Source: Diphasiastrum complanatum (taxonomy: Eukaryota > Streptophyta > Lycopodiopsida > Lycopodiales > Lycopodiaceae). From it: DNA of 64,000 nt. The stretch covers positions 11,479,068 through 11,543,067 of the forward strand of contig CM055107.1 in the NCBI GenBank assembly GCA_029204225.1, written 5' to 3'. This document shows, one piece after another, positions 11,330 through 23,945 of the stretch (its first letter is position 1; the number at the start of each line of letters is the position of its first letter). The position numbers and the translations under genes are program-made. The notes below the pieces were generated by a model. The model saw only the letters and a list, made by a program, of their open reading frames with translations. It was not told the origin of the DNA and searched no databases.

Positions 11330-13312
11330 AGTTGAAGATCCATTCATAAGTGTCATAAATTATACTAGTACATACATCCATATAATTAAAAGTTGTGAGT
11401 GGATGTAGATAACATATAAAAGACTATTTATATATGCATGTAAAGTTTCCAACACATCAAGCATCTTGGAGTAATGGGTATATATTTCTACCAAGGATAT
11501 CATGCTTTTCCTCAAAGGAGTAGATGCAACCTTTGAAATGTGAAGATTTTGTGATCTTTGATAAAGTAGCACATTAAAAAAAAGAATTATTCAAATGGGT
11601 ACTTATCCATAGTAGCTTAAATTATTTCTTGATTGTGTATCGATCTGTTGGTAGGAAATGTCCTTTGTTCAGGCTCAAGTTTTTTTTTATGAGAAATAAA
11701 TAGGATGAAATAAGAATGTGAACACTTTTAAAGAAGATTAGGTGTGCCAAGTTGCTTCTTCATACACACATGTTAGATGATCATGTGATATTTTGTCATG
11801 ACATTTAATTTGAAATTATGTGAATCCATCACATTATTTGGCTCAAGTGTTATGATGAGAAATAAATAGAATGTTAACATTCCCTTTGTATGCCAAGTTA
11901 CTTCGTTGTACACACATGCTAGAAGATCATATGAGGTTTTGTCATGACTCTAAATCTAAAATTTTGTGAGTCCATCAAATTCCTTGGTATGGGACTACTT
12001 AAAAATTTTGTAGTGAGAGACAAGCATAATATAAAAACATAATAGCACATACAAGTGGAACATTAATAATAATCTACTAAATAGTCATTTTATATGAACG
12101 TGTACTAGTTAGGACACTTCATTACAAGTCTTCACAAGTCTATTGGTAAATACATGAGATAATTGAAAAATGTCCACAAAAGAGTGTATGTAATTATGGA
12201 CCTTATGAAAACAAAAAAAGTGAATTCCAACTTGCAATAGAGATAGTACATTGATGATGTAGACTACAACTTCCAATGGTTACATATATCAAGCTTGAGG
12301 TATTTTAAAGAGCATCACTCATATACAAATAAAGGCCTATAATTGGTGAGCTAGAGAAATGCAAAAGTAATATTATTTTTCAATAGACATGTTGTCAATA
12401 AATATAGGACTAGAATTAGAATGAATTTTTATGAAATTGCACAAGAGGCTATAAAGTTTATTATTTTTTTTGTGTGGCTAAAAGAATTGATTGAAAACAC
12501 TATATATTACATGAACCACTCCTAGTGCTTATGTGATAGATGGACATGAGCATTATTTTTCTTTGATTATGTTGAAAGTATAATGAGAGAGTACATGATT
12601 AATTAATTGATACTTTTCTCTAGTCACCAAACATATCTTAGATCCTATTGATTGATGCCACTTCTTTTGTTAGTTTGTAACTCTTCTTGACCAATTGTCT
12701 CTATCATGGTAGAAAAGTAATAAATATGGTTACTTGGAAATTGAGGAGGATTTTCACCTAAAATAAAAAGATATTTTGTAAGCGATCAAAATCAAGGCTC
12801 AAGGAAAGCCTAGCTCTTCACAAGACGTTGATGTCAGGAATTCTTTTGTTCCTTTTCATGATTTGGTGACCTTAGTCAACTCATGAAAAAAAAATGAAGT
12901 TTGGGCTACATCAAATAATGAAGTTTGACATGCAAATTCTTGTTGAAGTTTGAGTCTTGAAAGTTGGATCATTACTTCATGTTAACCTACCAAGCATCAC
13001 ATTGATGGACTAATTGACATATTTACTTTTATGAATTGTTATACTATTGACACTGATTAGTGGAATATAGATTTTATTGAAAGCATGATATCAATGATGT
13101 TGAAAATATAAGTCCAAATGTGTATTCCAAAATCTAGACATTATCATAGTCATGGTTCATGATTTTTTTGAAGAAAAGTCACCACTAAGGGATGATAATA
13201 TTGTGTTATGACTAAGTATTCAGAGTATGGAGATATCCTATAAAAAAATGAGAGGCTAAAATTCCTTCTAATAAAAAGGCATGTTATTTTAATAAAAATT
13301 CTTTGATTGATA
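11330..13312. repeat. Left arm of a ~2-kb inverted repeat
   Basis: Reverse-complement reading shows this arm to be collinear with 30,073-32,154 over its whole length with small indels. The outer end is AGTTGAAGATCC; the inner end is near CTTTGATTGAT. It is AT-rich with no credible coding sequence. Two imperfect direct units lie at about 11,673-11,840 and 11,841-11,988, sharing GAGAAATAAATAG, CCAAGTT and GATCAT. No target duplication was found beside either outer end. Confidence 0.93.
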
Positions 13313-13600
13313 TTACTCTTATAGGAGCTAGTCATCTTTTTGTGGCAACCACTGGAATACTACATAATGATTTAGATATGATCATAACATGCAAATTGTA
13401 AACTCTTCCTCAAACCATAAAAAATATATAGAAAGGAAATGATCACTTAAAGTTGCAAATCATAGGCTAAAAATAGAGAGACCTTGTTACACTCCTAATC
13501 CCTTAAGCTTGCCAGTTAAACCAATTGGTGAGGAGAATGATCGTTCTTTTTATACTTAGCTTAAAAGCACAACCTTATGTTGTAGTATATGGTTACTTAG
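13313..13600. other. AT-rich spacer inside the left arm
   Basis: I see no gene, repeat pair or conserved motif here. The sequence is AT-rich and leads from the arm into a more GC-balanced block. Confidence 0.5.
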
Positions 13601-15110
13601 TCCTATCAAGGATGATTGTTAGGTTTCAGCCACAGGGATTGGTCTAGCCAAAACTCCCCAGTGAGGGAAGGACCCACACCATCTTTATGCAAGCAATCAT
13701 AATGTGGCCACTTCCAATCTTGGGGACCCCATTGATTACTCTGTACTCCTAGGTCAATGAGATTTTTCCAAGCTCTCAGAAGTATGACCATAGAGAGATT
13801 GTCCTCAACATGTTTACTAAACGAAGCCTAGAGCAGTTAGCGCATTGCATATGCATAGTGTTCAGACAACCTGTGCTATCTAGAGATGGTGGTTACAAAC
13901 ATATATCATAGCTAGAATAAAAAAATTGTTGGCATCTACTTCTATGGCGATATCTCTTGTTTGTACTTCACGAGCCATGGTATCAAAGGCTATGATGTCT
14001 AAGAGAGCAGGTCCGAGGATACGTATGACTAGGCAAAATCTACGTGGACTAACCTGATGGGCCCCATCCATGTCACATTTCTTGATCAACGTCTTCAGTT
14101 CCTAGGTTGTCAACACACGGTGTTGTTACTAGTAACATGTGCGTTTACTAAGCTCATGTCTGAATGTCTAGGGGAATTCTTGGTTGGCTCCTCTAATGAC
14201 TACAATTAAATCTTTGGTAGATGGGGCTGGTGAGGGGATATGACATGTTGTTGTCAGTTCGGTGTATCGCGTAGTTGCTATGCCTACGCAAATCCAAGGT
14301 AAACTATTACTCAAGTCATATACATGCAAAGGGCTTTCATCGGCCCTGTTTCTAATACGAAACAGATGGTCGCTTGGGATAAGAATCCCGGGACGTGTTG
14401 GTTACAGAAATGGTAATAGGCTATACGTTATCGCACTGCTTGATAGAAATCCCCAAGTAATGGTAAGTCCTTTAGTGTAAAACTCATCATGAGGGGTTAT
14501 GGTTGGGTGCTCCACTATTTGTAGTTGTAGAGAACACGTTGTCACTAATACCCATTGATGGCCTGTTTTGATGTATACGGAAGCTCTTACCCAAAATCTC
14601 TTGTTGTCAACCTCAATTGCTAGATCTCCTATACGGAGACCAAGTATCGTAGTATCAAGTCCTACAATTGTCACATACATGCCATTGATCCATAGAATGG
14701 GACAATATCATTGTGGGTAGAAGGCGTCTGTCATACCTTTGTCTTCATAAGTTTTTTCTCGTATCACTCACTTTGGTACTAAGGTATGCACCTTGTGACA
14801 CTGATTAGATCGACTGATGAGGTCTAGTAGGCTTGGATTAAGAGGGGTGGTCCTCACAGGCGTAGTTCTAAGACCCCATTGCTAGCATTATGGCAAGGAT
14901 ACATTGTGAGTCTTATGTGATAGGGAAGTTCCTTGATAGGGAGTATTTCGCATTATATTTTGAGTATTGGGGATATGACACTGAATCTTAGTTGATGGCA
15001 TGGTACATATGCCTATATTCTTTGGATTTCTAGGGACATGTGATAATCAGGTTTTTTGACCTATGGGTATTGCGACATAGTGGTTACCGTAAATTGGGTG
15101 GTGTAGGCGA
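13600..15110 (-). pseudogene. Decayed coding block, unrecognised, possibly retroelement gag/protease-like
   Basis: The base composition is higher in GC than the arms, and long semi-open minus-strand frames remain. From about 15,000 to 14,402 one frame continues through a few stops, with a Thr/Pro-rich stretch (LRTTPVRTTPLNP) and then CPILWINGMYVTIVGLDTT and GDLAIEVDNKRFWV. A second stretch at 13,880-14,089 repeats the pattern with FDTM and DIAIEVDANNFF, so the block may hold a diverged duplication. The layout resembles a Gag linker followed by a protease fold, but the D-T-G motif is not present. I do not recognise the protein; the retroelement idea is inference. Confidence 0.35.
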
Positions 15111-15639
15111 AAGATTTTTCTTGCCATCAACAACTCTAGAAGGTGTGTGTTTCATACTAGCAACTCATTATTATGTTGGATGAAGTCCCTACATGATAGA
15201 CATGCATAGTATGGCAACTTCTTGGCATTGACAGTGGTCTATGTAGGGTCTAATGATATCCTCTTTGAGTTGGATATGACATAGCTACTCCTCCCAAATT
15301 TATGTTTCTCTTGGAACTCAATCAAATGCATCGACAATTCAAGCATGATCTTTCTGAGATGATCTTGAACTTTCAGAACATCCCACTCTCTCCAATGTGC
15401 ACTCTATTCAAATACGACATAATAGTCGAGTAATAATTATATGGTCAGCGTTAATGATAAGTACCAAGGGTCTTATGATGGTTATTTTTTTAGATAATCT
15501 GACAAAAAATATATGTGTGGAAAGGACCATATCAACAAAATCTATAATGTATAATAAAGGACATAAGAAAGATTAATTACTATTTTATGATTACTTAAAT
15601 ATTTTATCTTTGCATGAGAGTTGACGAACTGAGTTCATC

Positions 15640-17622
15640 AACAATACCAATGTTGTAGGAATAGAATGGAAGTTGGTGACTATGATACCCAATCTAGCCA
15701 AAAAAAAATGGAGGCAAAAAATGATGGAAGAAAAAACGTAGATTATCAACAATCATAGGATAAGTTTGCCACTTCCTCAATTGTGCCTACGAATCTTTTA
15801 GAGAACATAAATCTGGACGATATTCAGCAAACACAAGAGGACAACGAAGATAATACATTGATAGAAAGTATTCCTAATCATGAACTCTTGCTTGCAGATT
15901 TCCAAGAATAACAAATGCCATCAAATGAAGAGAGTGCGCATCTTGATGGTATGAAAGGAAAAGAAGATGTTGTGGATTCTGTTGACACAACAGCCAAAAT
16001 TGCTAGTAAATAGGACAAATTTTTGTACAAACTTTGAAATGAGAGCAAAGTGGTCTATTTCACAAGAAACATTTTTTTCAAGTAATCTGGGATGTTTTTT
16101 CCTTTTAATTTAGATTGTCAAGATATTTTTTTGAAAAAAATTCAAAACAATATTTTTTTTCAAATACTATTCTGCTTCTGTTGTACAACTGGTTTGAAGA
16201 CAATACTTTTTGAAGAACATATGCCATCAATTAACGAGAGTGCGCACCTTAATGATATGAAAAGAATATAATATATCATGGATTATAGCGAGACAAAAGT
16301 TAAACAATGCGGTATTTAGTACCAATACTTGTAGCTAAAAATAAGATTACAATGATGCATTCCACAAGAAGCACTTTTGATAAGCATGTTATGAAATATT
16401 TTTGTAAATAATTTTGTCATAATCTTTTTTTGAAATAATTATAAACAAAATTTTTAATTGAATTGTTTCGTTATTTTTTTTGTATATTTGGTTTGATGAC
16501 AATGAATTTTGCAGACGAGTTTCAATCTCCAAAAAAACAAGAGGAAAGTTTCTATAAACTAATGCATTTAAGTTTTGTATATATACTTTTTGCTTTCTCT
16601 GAATAATAATTTTAGTTCATGTTAATAATTTCATTGGATATTTATGTGGTGACTAATATGAATGTACGTTTTTTTAGCAGAAGTGTGTTTTTTGATTAGT
16701 TTGCGAATTTTTATTTTTCTTATGACATTCGCATAATATTAGACCTAAATGGCATTCTCATAAGAAAATGTGATACTGGTCCACAATGTTCAAGGGATAA
16801 GAAATGACAATCAAAATAGATCAGATTGCGATATGGGTGGCTGAAATTTCTAAAAAAACATTTTCACAGTTAAAGATTGGCACTTGGTCCATTATGGACT
16901 ATGAAACCATGCTTAATATCCTGCTCTTCCATGGAAAGGGAGGCATGTCAAAAGCTTCCATTTTTCCATGTTGTGGAGCCAAGAAAATTGCTACCAACAT
17001 TCAACTATAATGTGTCCTGAAAAGCCTTTTGTAACTGCTAATTTCAAACCCTTATGTTATATATGGCATCATTTCTATCTTAGACTCAAGAAACACAACA
17101 CGGTGCTTATTGATTATTCACCATACAAATCATGCATGAATAGTTCATTGAATTGTATATTTCTAGACCGACAACAACTATCTTAATGATGTCCTATGGC
17201 CATACTTAGAACAAATGAAAGAAGCTCCAAACATTGAGAGCTATGTAAATTCACATTCCATTGGACAAGAAGCGGTTACTACTAGTCATCCGTACTACAA
17301 TTTGCTTAGAGAAGTGATAGAAGTTCCTTGGGACTCGTGGAAATCAAAAAAATTTACATAGGAACAAAAATTGCACCAAGTTGGAGGTTTGGCTACTGGG
17401 ATGGCACATGAGCAAACTTCATTATGCGAGGTGTTGGAATTAGAACAGGTGGAGCTTCTTTATGCTCTTATGCAGAAACCCAAGCCATGGAAGCTTTCAA
17501 GAGGAGATGTATTTGCTATTTGTACACATTTTGGGCTCCAACAAGATAAATTTGGTGAACAAGCAATGAGAGCGTACATAATCAATTTGGTGAATAGACT
17601 CGAGCAAGAAAGAGCAATGTAG
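15640..17622 (+). pseudogene. Decayed plus-strand gene of unknown identity
   Basis: Several plus-strand coding islands are separated by T-rich, intron-like stretches: an acidic island at about 15,735-16,010 (LLENINLDDIQQTQEDNEDN), a shorter copy of part of it near 16,220-16,260 (MPSINESAHLND), an island at 16,804-17,010, and one at 17,190-17,622 (NYLNDVLWPYLEQM, HPYYNLLREVIEVPWDSW, WKLSRGDVFAICTHFGLQQ). In-frame stops occur at about 15,911, 16,010 and 17,360. It could be the decayed transposase or cargo gene of the inverted-repeat segment, or a captured host gene. No family is recognised. Confidence 0.4.
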
Positions 17623-18559
17623 TTTATTCATTTGTTTTACCAGTTTGGCAGATGACATTCACATATAGAAAATACTTGTTGGATAACTTCTATTGATTGT
17701 CACTTTTACATTGGTTTTTCACTTTAGATACTCATGACTATTTTAAACAAAAAGTACGCACTATGAAATAAAACTTTTGAACATTGTATGTTTGTTTATT
17801 TGTTTTAATGTATCTTTGCAATGATTATAGCATTAATCGTAGATAATACCAACACTATATAAATATCATGTAAAAAAATTGATTTTTATGTTTGTATATA
17901 TTTTCTTGTGTGAATTGTACAATGTTTGGATAAATGTATATTCACATTCTACAATGTTTAGAAATAAGTTATGCTTGTGTTGACGTGAATACTATCACCT
18001 GAAATTGATAAGTCTAGTATGCTTACATGATATACAAGATTCAACATTAAAAAAAAAACTTGCCCATTAAAATTACATGATAATATATTTAGGCAATTGA
18101 AAGTACATGATTCAAGTAAAAGTTATTCCTAAACAGAATATATATTCAGCAAGAAAAGATTGCAATTCAAGCATGTTGTCAACAATAAAAAATAGAAATG
18201 TTGTATAGTGTTGCATATGAAAAACATCAATTCATCATTCTATAAGGGCATTTTGCAACTACCATACTAATTAAAAAAAAACAAAATTTATCAAATCGAG
18301 ATATCTTCTTTTCATATTGACAATACGTGATTTACAATCAATTTGTTTTCAAAAGACCTATTTAGTTCGGCTAAAAACTTCCAATACAAGCATGTTCTCA
18401 ACAATAAGAATTCGAAATGAATTATGAATAGATGAAAAATATTTGTTTATAATTCTATAATAGCACTTAGCAGTTTTCAAAATATTAAAAAAGAATCAAT
18501 ATTTATTAAAGTAATATATCTTCTTCTAAAAATGAGACTTGCAAGAGTCTCAAACTTTC
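17623..18559. other. AT-rich interval, no gene seen
   Basis: Very AT-rich sequence with poly-A and poly-T runs. The phrase 'caacaataa(g/a)aa' and surrounding words (18,178-18,200 and 18,391-18,410) recur weakly. No coding region or transposon end is evident. Confidence 0.5.
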
Positions 18560-19784
18560 TAAAACTATCTTCCATTTGCATTTGACAGTCTTGCGCTTAT
18601 GTGGTAATGGCTCCAACGCCCATACCTAGTTCTTCGTCATGGACTCCATCTCTTCGTTCATGGCTTGGATCCATCTGTCCTTTTCTAGACCTTCAATCGC
18701 CTCCTCAAAAGTCTGTGGTTTGCCACTGAACCCACAGAACTCTTCTATTGTGGAAACTGAACTGCCTGGCACATATCTTGCTGGCGCTCTTCGTGGCCTT
18801 GTCAACCTTCTAGGAGGTCCTCCTGGAACAGCTATGCCTTTGCCCTTGTCTGCTTTGCTCGGTCCATAACCGTTTTGGTTTACAGGAACTGCGGCGGCAG
18901 GTTGCCTCTCGAATCTTTCTTCGTCAGATTCGTCGCTCGAATGAGAGACGACTCAAAAATTTTCATTTTCGTATTCATCTGCTACTCCCTCTGTCACTGG
19001 CAGCAGGTCATAGTACTGTCTCTCCAAAACTCCGTAGCTGACAGGATCGTCATTGGCCATTGTCCTGCTCTCATCGAATCTGACATCTCTCACTGTTTTC
19101 ACAGTGTTCATGTCTGACATGTAGATTCTGTTATATGATGAATTGTTGTCATAACCTACCAGAAATCCCTACTCAGCTTTCTCATCAAGCTTCTTTCAAA
19201 GCTTATTAGGAATATGTGCATATGCTGCACATCCAAATATTCTGATGTGAGACAGGTTGGGCTTTCTACCCCACCATAGCTCATGTGGTATCGTGTGAGG
19301 AACACCAGATTTAACCGTCCTGTTCTGGATGTATGCGGCTGTAGCTACTGCTTCAGCCCACAGTGCCCTTGGAGCCTTGATATAGGCCACCATGCATCTG
19401 ACTGCTTCCATTAGGGTCATGTTCTTTCGTTCAGCAACACCATTGTGCTGTGGTGTGTAGGCTGTTGAATGATGCCACAGTCATTGCAGAAGTCGGTGAA
19501 GTGATTCGAGAATTATTCGCCACCTCGATCTGTTATGATCTACTTCACTTTGCTGTCTGTGCATCTTTCTGCCCAATTCATGTATTCTGTGAATTTATCG
19601 AGCCTTATTCTGAATAAAGTACACTCTGGCAAATTTGCTATAATTATCAATGAAGGTTATGTAATACTTTGAACCTCCTACTGAGATCACGTTGAATGGT
19701 CCGCAGATGTCAGAGTGCACTAGCTCCAGAATCTTTGTCGTTCTATAGGAGTCTTTGATGAATGGTGTGTGTGACATCTTGCCA
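18560..19784 (-). pseudogene. Copia C3 fragment: integrase to start of RT
   Basis: The minus strand has integrase core (LELVHSDICGPF, YITFIDNYSKFARVYF, 19,610-19,730), then TLMEAVRCMVAY and PHTIPHELWWGRKPNLSHIR (19,200-19,420), the integrase C-terminal region, and the beginning of RT (MNEEMESMTKN, about 18,620-18,660). It lacks protease and most RT. Its upstream end is joined without spacer to gypsy G1 at about 19,784. Confidence 0.85.
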
Positions 19785-20275
19785 AGGTGGATGAGGAGCC
19801 AGTAGCGCCTGAGCCCATCTATTGTGCGGGCTATGATGAAACAAGTAATGTCCTCCACATCGGAGCAGCATGGGAAAGTGAGGAACACAACATCACTTTG
19901 TCAATCAAACACAAGAGATATGAGAATAAGGCAGCAGTGGTAGATGGAGGATCAGGTGTCAATCTAATCTCTACTACTTTGTACAAAAAATGGGGATTAC
20001 AAGGATTGAAGCCATCCAGATTTGCCATCAAGCTAGCAGATCAATCCTGTGTGAAACCAAAAGGTGTAGTTGCTGATATTCCCGTAAGGATAGCAGACAT
20101 GCAGTATCTGATTACTTTTGTGGCCATGGATATACCTGAATCTCCATCTGCATACCGTATTTTATTGGGAAGACCATGGTTGAGGGCTGCGCAAGTAGTA
20201 CACAACTGGGCTACAGGGAAATTCACCTTCGAGAACAGAGAACAGGCTATAAAGGTAGATCCAACCACATAGGCG
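19785..20275 (+). pseudogene. Gypsy G1 aspartic protease
   Basis: A 161-codon open frame begins right at the junction with copia C3, so the Gag and N-terminal part is lost. The protease signature VVDGGSGVNLIS has its Asp near 19,943. The later ILLGRPWLRAAQVVHNW is the conserved C-terminal retropepsin motif. Compared with G2 (39,424-40,025) the order and wording are the same. It ends at a TAG at 20,271-20,273, where G2 reads Trp. Confidence 0.88.
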
Positions 20276-21274
20276 GTGAAACCTATTGCACCCAAAGTTG
20301 ATGACAGATCATCCACGACACATCATAGGATTGACCGTTCACGGCCAGCCAAGGGAGGTCACTATCATTCAGAGATGGATGTCATGAGGTGGACAGATGC
20401 ATTAGCAACTATTGACTGCCAGACATGTCAATATGAATTAGATCCAGAACCGAGTACATCTTCATCCAAATGTTACACTATGGACACACCAATCACATTT
20501 GGAGTGAATATGATAAACGTAGCATGGTTGTCAGCGGAGCCGATTGAGAACCCAGTGGACGATCATCTAGTCCCTTGGCAACATGCTCTAACTTATAATA
20601 AGGAGATTGAGCTAACTGATGAACAAGTCCTACACCACATGGACCCAGATCATTATGGAACCAAGAAGGTACTAGCTCAACCACCACAAAGGTCTGCTAT
20701 GGTGAAAGTCTCAAGGATTGAACCACCCAAGGCACCTGCGAATAAGAAGAATCAGTTGAAGCAACGCTACAACCAGGTGATCCGATGGAGTGACCTACCC
20801 GAAGAGGCAATAGCTATAGTAGATGTTGATATTCGCAACCATGAGGCAAATGTCACAACAATCCCAAAGAAAGACAACAAGGATGAAACCATCAAAATGA
20901 CAAAAAAGGGGAAGAAGAAGGTGTTGGATTTCTTAAAGTCAATTAAGTTGGACTCAGATATAGTGTCATCTTCTACACAGGTGACAAAAAATAAAAAAAT
21001 GACCAGTCGGGCCAAGGTCAATATGCTGAAAGAGGAATCTCGACAAGCTCCAATTCATGAGATGCCTGATACTTTCAAGAATTATACATTGGACAACGTG
21101 GTAATCATGATGTCGCAAGCCCAACGAGAACCTGATCAAAGTCAAGCACCAACGGAACAAGTCTTCGAGGGACCTGCGCGAACACAGCCAATGAATCTTG
21201 CAAAACTAGGAGAAGAAGAAAGGATAGTGCATGTGGGAGAGCAATTAACACCCACGCAGTTCAAGAGACTATGA
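20276..21274 (+). pseudogene. Gypsy G1 long protease-RT linker
   Basis: About 332 codons remain open between protease and RT. The first 80 are shared with G2 (DALATIDCQTC, DTPITFGVNM). The rest is hydrophilic, rich in Lys, Asp and Glu, with a basic cluster at about residues 210-222, and has no recognised domain. G2 lacks most of it. Such a long linker is unusual, and openness over 1 kb in an otherwise broken element is notable. Confidence 0.72.
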
Positions 21275-22690
21275 TCCTTGTTGGTGGAATATAAAGACTA
21301 TTTTGTCTGGAGCTATAGTGATCTAAAGGGCATTCCGCCAACAATAGTCCAGCACACCATACCTTTGGTGGACGGAGCAGTCCCCAATGTAAGCCGTTAC
21401 TACCGCTGGAACTCGAATTATACAAAATTGATCAAGCAAGAGTTGTAGAAACTTATGGATGCAGATTTCATTTACGAAATTGAGCACACAGAATGGGTAT
21501 CGCCAATAGTTATAGTACCCAAGAAGAATAGCAAAATGCGTATCTGTGTGAATCTGAAGACACTTAATGCAGTTACCAAGAAGGACCATTTTCCTTCACC
21601 ATTTACGAAAAGTGTCCTCGATAGAGTAGCTGGTGACGAAGCCTACAATTTTTTGGATGGCTTCAACGGCTACAATAAGGTGAAAATAGCCCCCTAGGAC
21701 CAGCACAAGACAACATTTGCCACAGAATGGGAAACTTATGCCTATAAAGTGATGCCATTCGGACTTCGCAATGCCCCAAGCACTTTCCAGCGAGTCATGC
21801 AAGTGGCATTCAAAGATTATTTGCAAAAATTTCTGGAAATTTTCTTGGACGATCTGTGCGTGCATGGACCAGATTCAGAACACTTATCCAATTTGGAAAA
21901 GGTGCTACAAAAATGCCGTGAATACCAGATCTCCCTGAATCCAGGAAAATGTCAATTCTGGGGGACACATGGCTTGATACTCAGCTGTATAGTATCAAGA
22001 CACGGGATCGCCACAGATCTATAAAAAATCTGGATCATTGTTGATCTACCACCATTGGGGACGATCCGCGAGGTCTACATTTTCATGGGTCATGCTAACT
22101 ATTATAGGATCTTCATTCTTGAATTTGCGGAGTTAGCCAGACCAATTTACAAGCTCACAACGGATCCACATTGGAATGAGGAAGCTCTAAAGGCTTTCCA
22201 GAAGATTAAGGATGCAATGGTCTCAGCACCAATCCTGCGACCACCCAATTGGTCCATTAAGTTCCATGTGCATACGGACACATCAAAGTATGCAGTTGGA
22301 GCAGTCTTAACCCAGCCAGGTGAACACAAAAAGGATTTTCCAATCCGATTTGCAAGCCAACAACTCATTGATACCAAAATGAATTATTCAACCACATAGC
22401 GAGAAGCACTGGCAATGATCTATGCGGTTAAGAAGTTTCGACACTATTTGATGGCCACACATTTTGCTTTTTATACGGACCATCAACCCTTGCTATATCT
22501 TGTTAATAAAACTTGCAACACCGGGAGAATCACCAGATGGCTCCTGTTGTTGCTGGAATTTGATTTTCGGATAGTAGTTCGCAAGGGAAAACAAACTACA
22601 TGGCAGATCATGTGTCACGAATCAAGGAAAAGGAGATTGCAACACAACCTGATGATGAGCTGGCAGATGCTACCTTATTTTATGTAGATA
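21275..22690 (+). pseudogene. Gypsy G1 reverse transcriptase-RNase H (decayed)
   Basis: Ty3/gypsy RT with EHTEWVSPIVIVPKKN, RICVNLKTLN, and the active-site region FLEIFLDDLCVH near 21,835. The usual YLDD is FLDD here; G2 has YLDD. RNase H follows with YTDHQPLLYLVNKTC (about 22,470-22,515). At least four stops interrupt the frame (about 21,447, 21,694, 22,021, 22,397), so the enzyme is dead. Confidence 0.9.
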
Positions 22691-23945
22691 CGGTACCAGA
22701 ATGGGCTGTCGACATTGTTGAATATCTAATGCGGGGCCAACCAGACAAATCACTACCAAAGACGAAACAGTAGAAATTGATCTTGAAAGCTAGACCTTAC
22801 CAGTTGATTGCCGACCAGTTGTACCGAAGAGGTCCAGACGGAATTCTTCAGCGGTGTATTCTTCCTCATGAGACCACCCAGATCATTTCGCTTTCACATG
22901 AACGCATGGGTGGAGGTCATTTTGCATCTGACATTACAGTTCACAAGGTCCTGCAATCAGGATGTTGGTGGCCAATGATTCATAAAGACACAGAAGAGTA
23001 CTTGAAAAAGTGCGATGTGTGCCAAAGGGCAAGAAGACCAACGAGATTGAACTATGATCTACTGCACCCAGTCTTAGCCCAAGCACCATTTGAAAAATGG
23101 GGATTGGATTATATTGGTCCAATTCACCCTACAGCAAGGAGTTCTCAGGCTCGATACATAATCGTAGCCACAGACTACCTCACCAAATGGGTCGAAGCCA
23201 AGGCAGTACGAGTAGCAGACGCTAGGACCATTGCCAAGTTCCTTTATGAAAATATCATTGTGCGCTTCGGGTGCCTAGTGGAACTAGTTAGTGATCGCGG
23301 AAGCCATTTCATCAACGAGACCATCAAGGTCCTATTGGAGGAATTCTTTGTGATCCAGAGAATCAAGTTACCTTATTATCCTCGTGGTAATGGGCAAGCA
23401 TAATCATCCAATAAGATCTTGTGTAGCGTGCTCACGAAAACAATTGAAGCTAGCAGATCAGATTGGGAACACAAGTTGCATGCTGCACTGTGGGCATTCA
23501 GAACAACATATAAAGAGAGCACCAATCAAACACCCTTCCAATTGGTATATGGTCAGGATGTTGTGATGCCAGTAGAGTTTTTAGTTCCATCATTAAGAAT
23601 TGCCACCGCACAACATCTTAATGAATCCAAATCTCTACAGCTACCCCACGAAGCTCTGCATAAACTCTGTGAAACATGCTTACTAGCTGTGCATGCACTG
23701 GCAGCGAAAAAGAAAAGACGCAAGGCTTGGCATGATCGCAGATTACAAAAGAAGGATCTTCGTTCAGGAGATCTTGTCCTGATGTATAAAACCAAGGCGA
23801 TCAAGGGGAAGTTAAAATTCATGGGCAAAGGTCCTTATAGGATCAAGGAAATTCTTAATCATGGGGCCGTGAACTTAGAATAGCTTGATGGGACGCCCTT
23901 CGACACACCCATCAATGGTAGTCGGTTGCACAAGTACTGGCCACC
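22690..23945 (+). pseudogene. Gypsy G1 integrase (decayed)
   Basis: The H2C2 zinc-binding region (HERMGGGHF then CDVCQRA, about 22,900-23,030) is followed by the DDE core: VATDYLTKWVEAKAV near 23,165 and VSDRGSHF near 23,290. The expected catalytic Glu after GNGQA is a TAA stop at 23,401. The C-terminal part (23,419-23,883) has WAFRTTYKESTNQTPFQLVY and KGPYRIKEILNHG. The sequence places G1 with Tat/Athila-like non-chromoviral gypsy elements. Confidence 0.9.
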
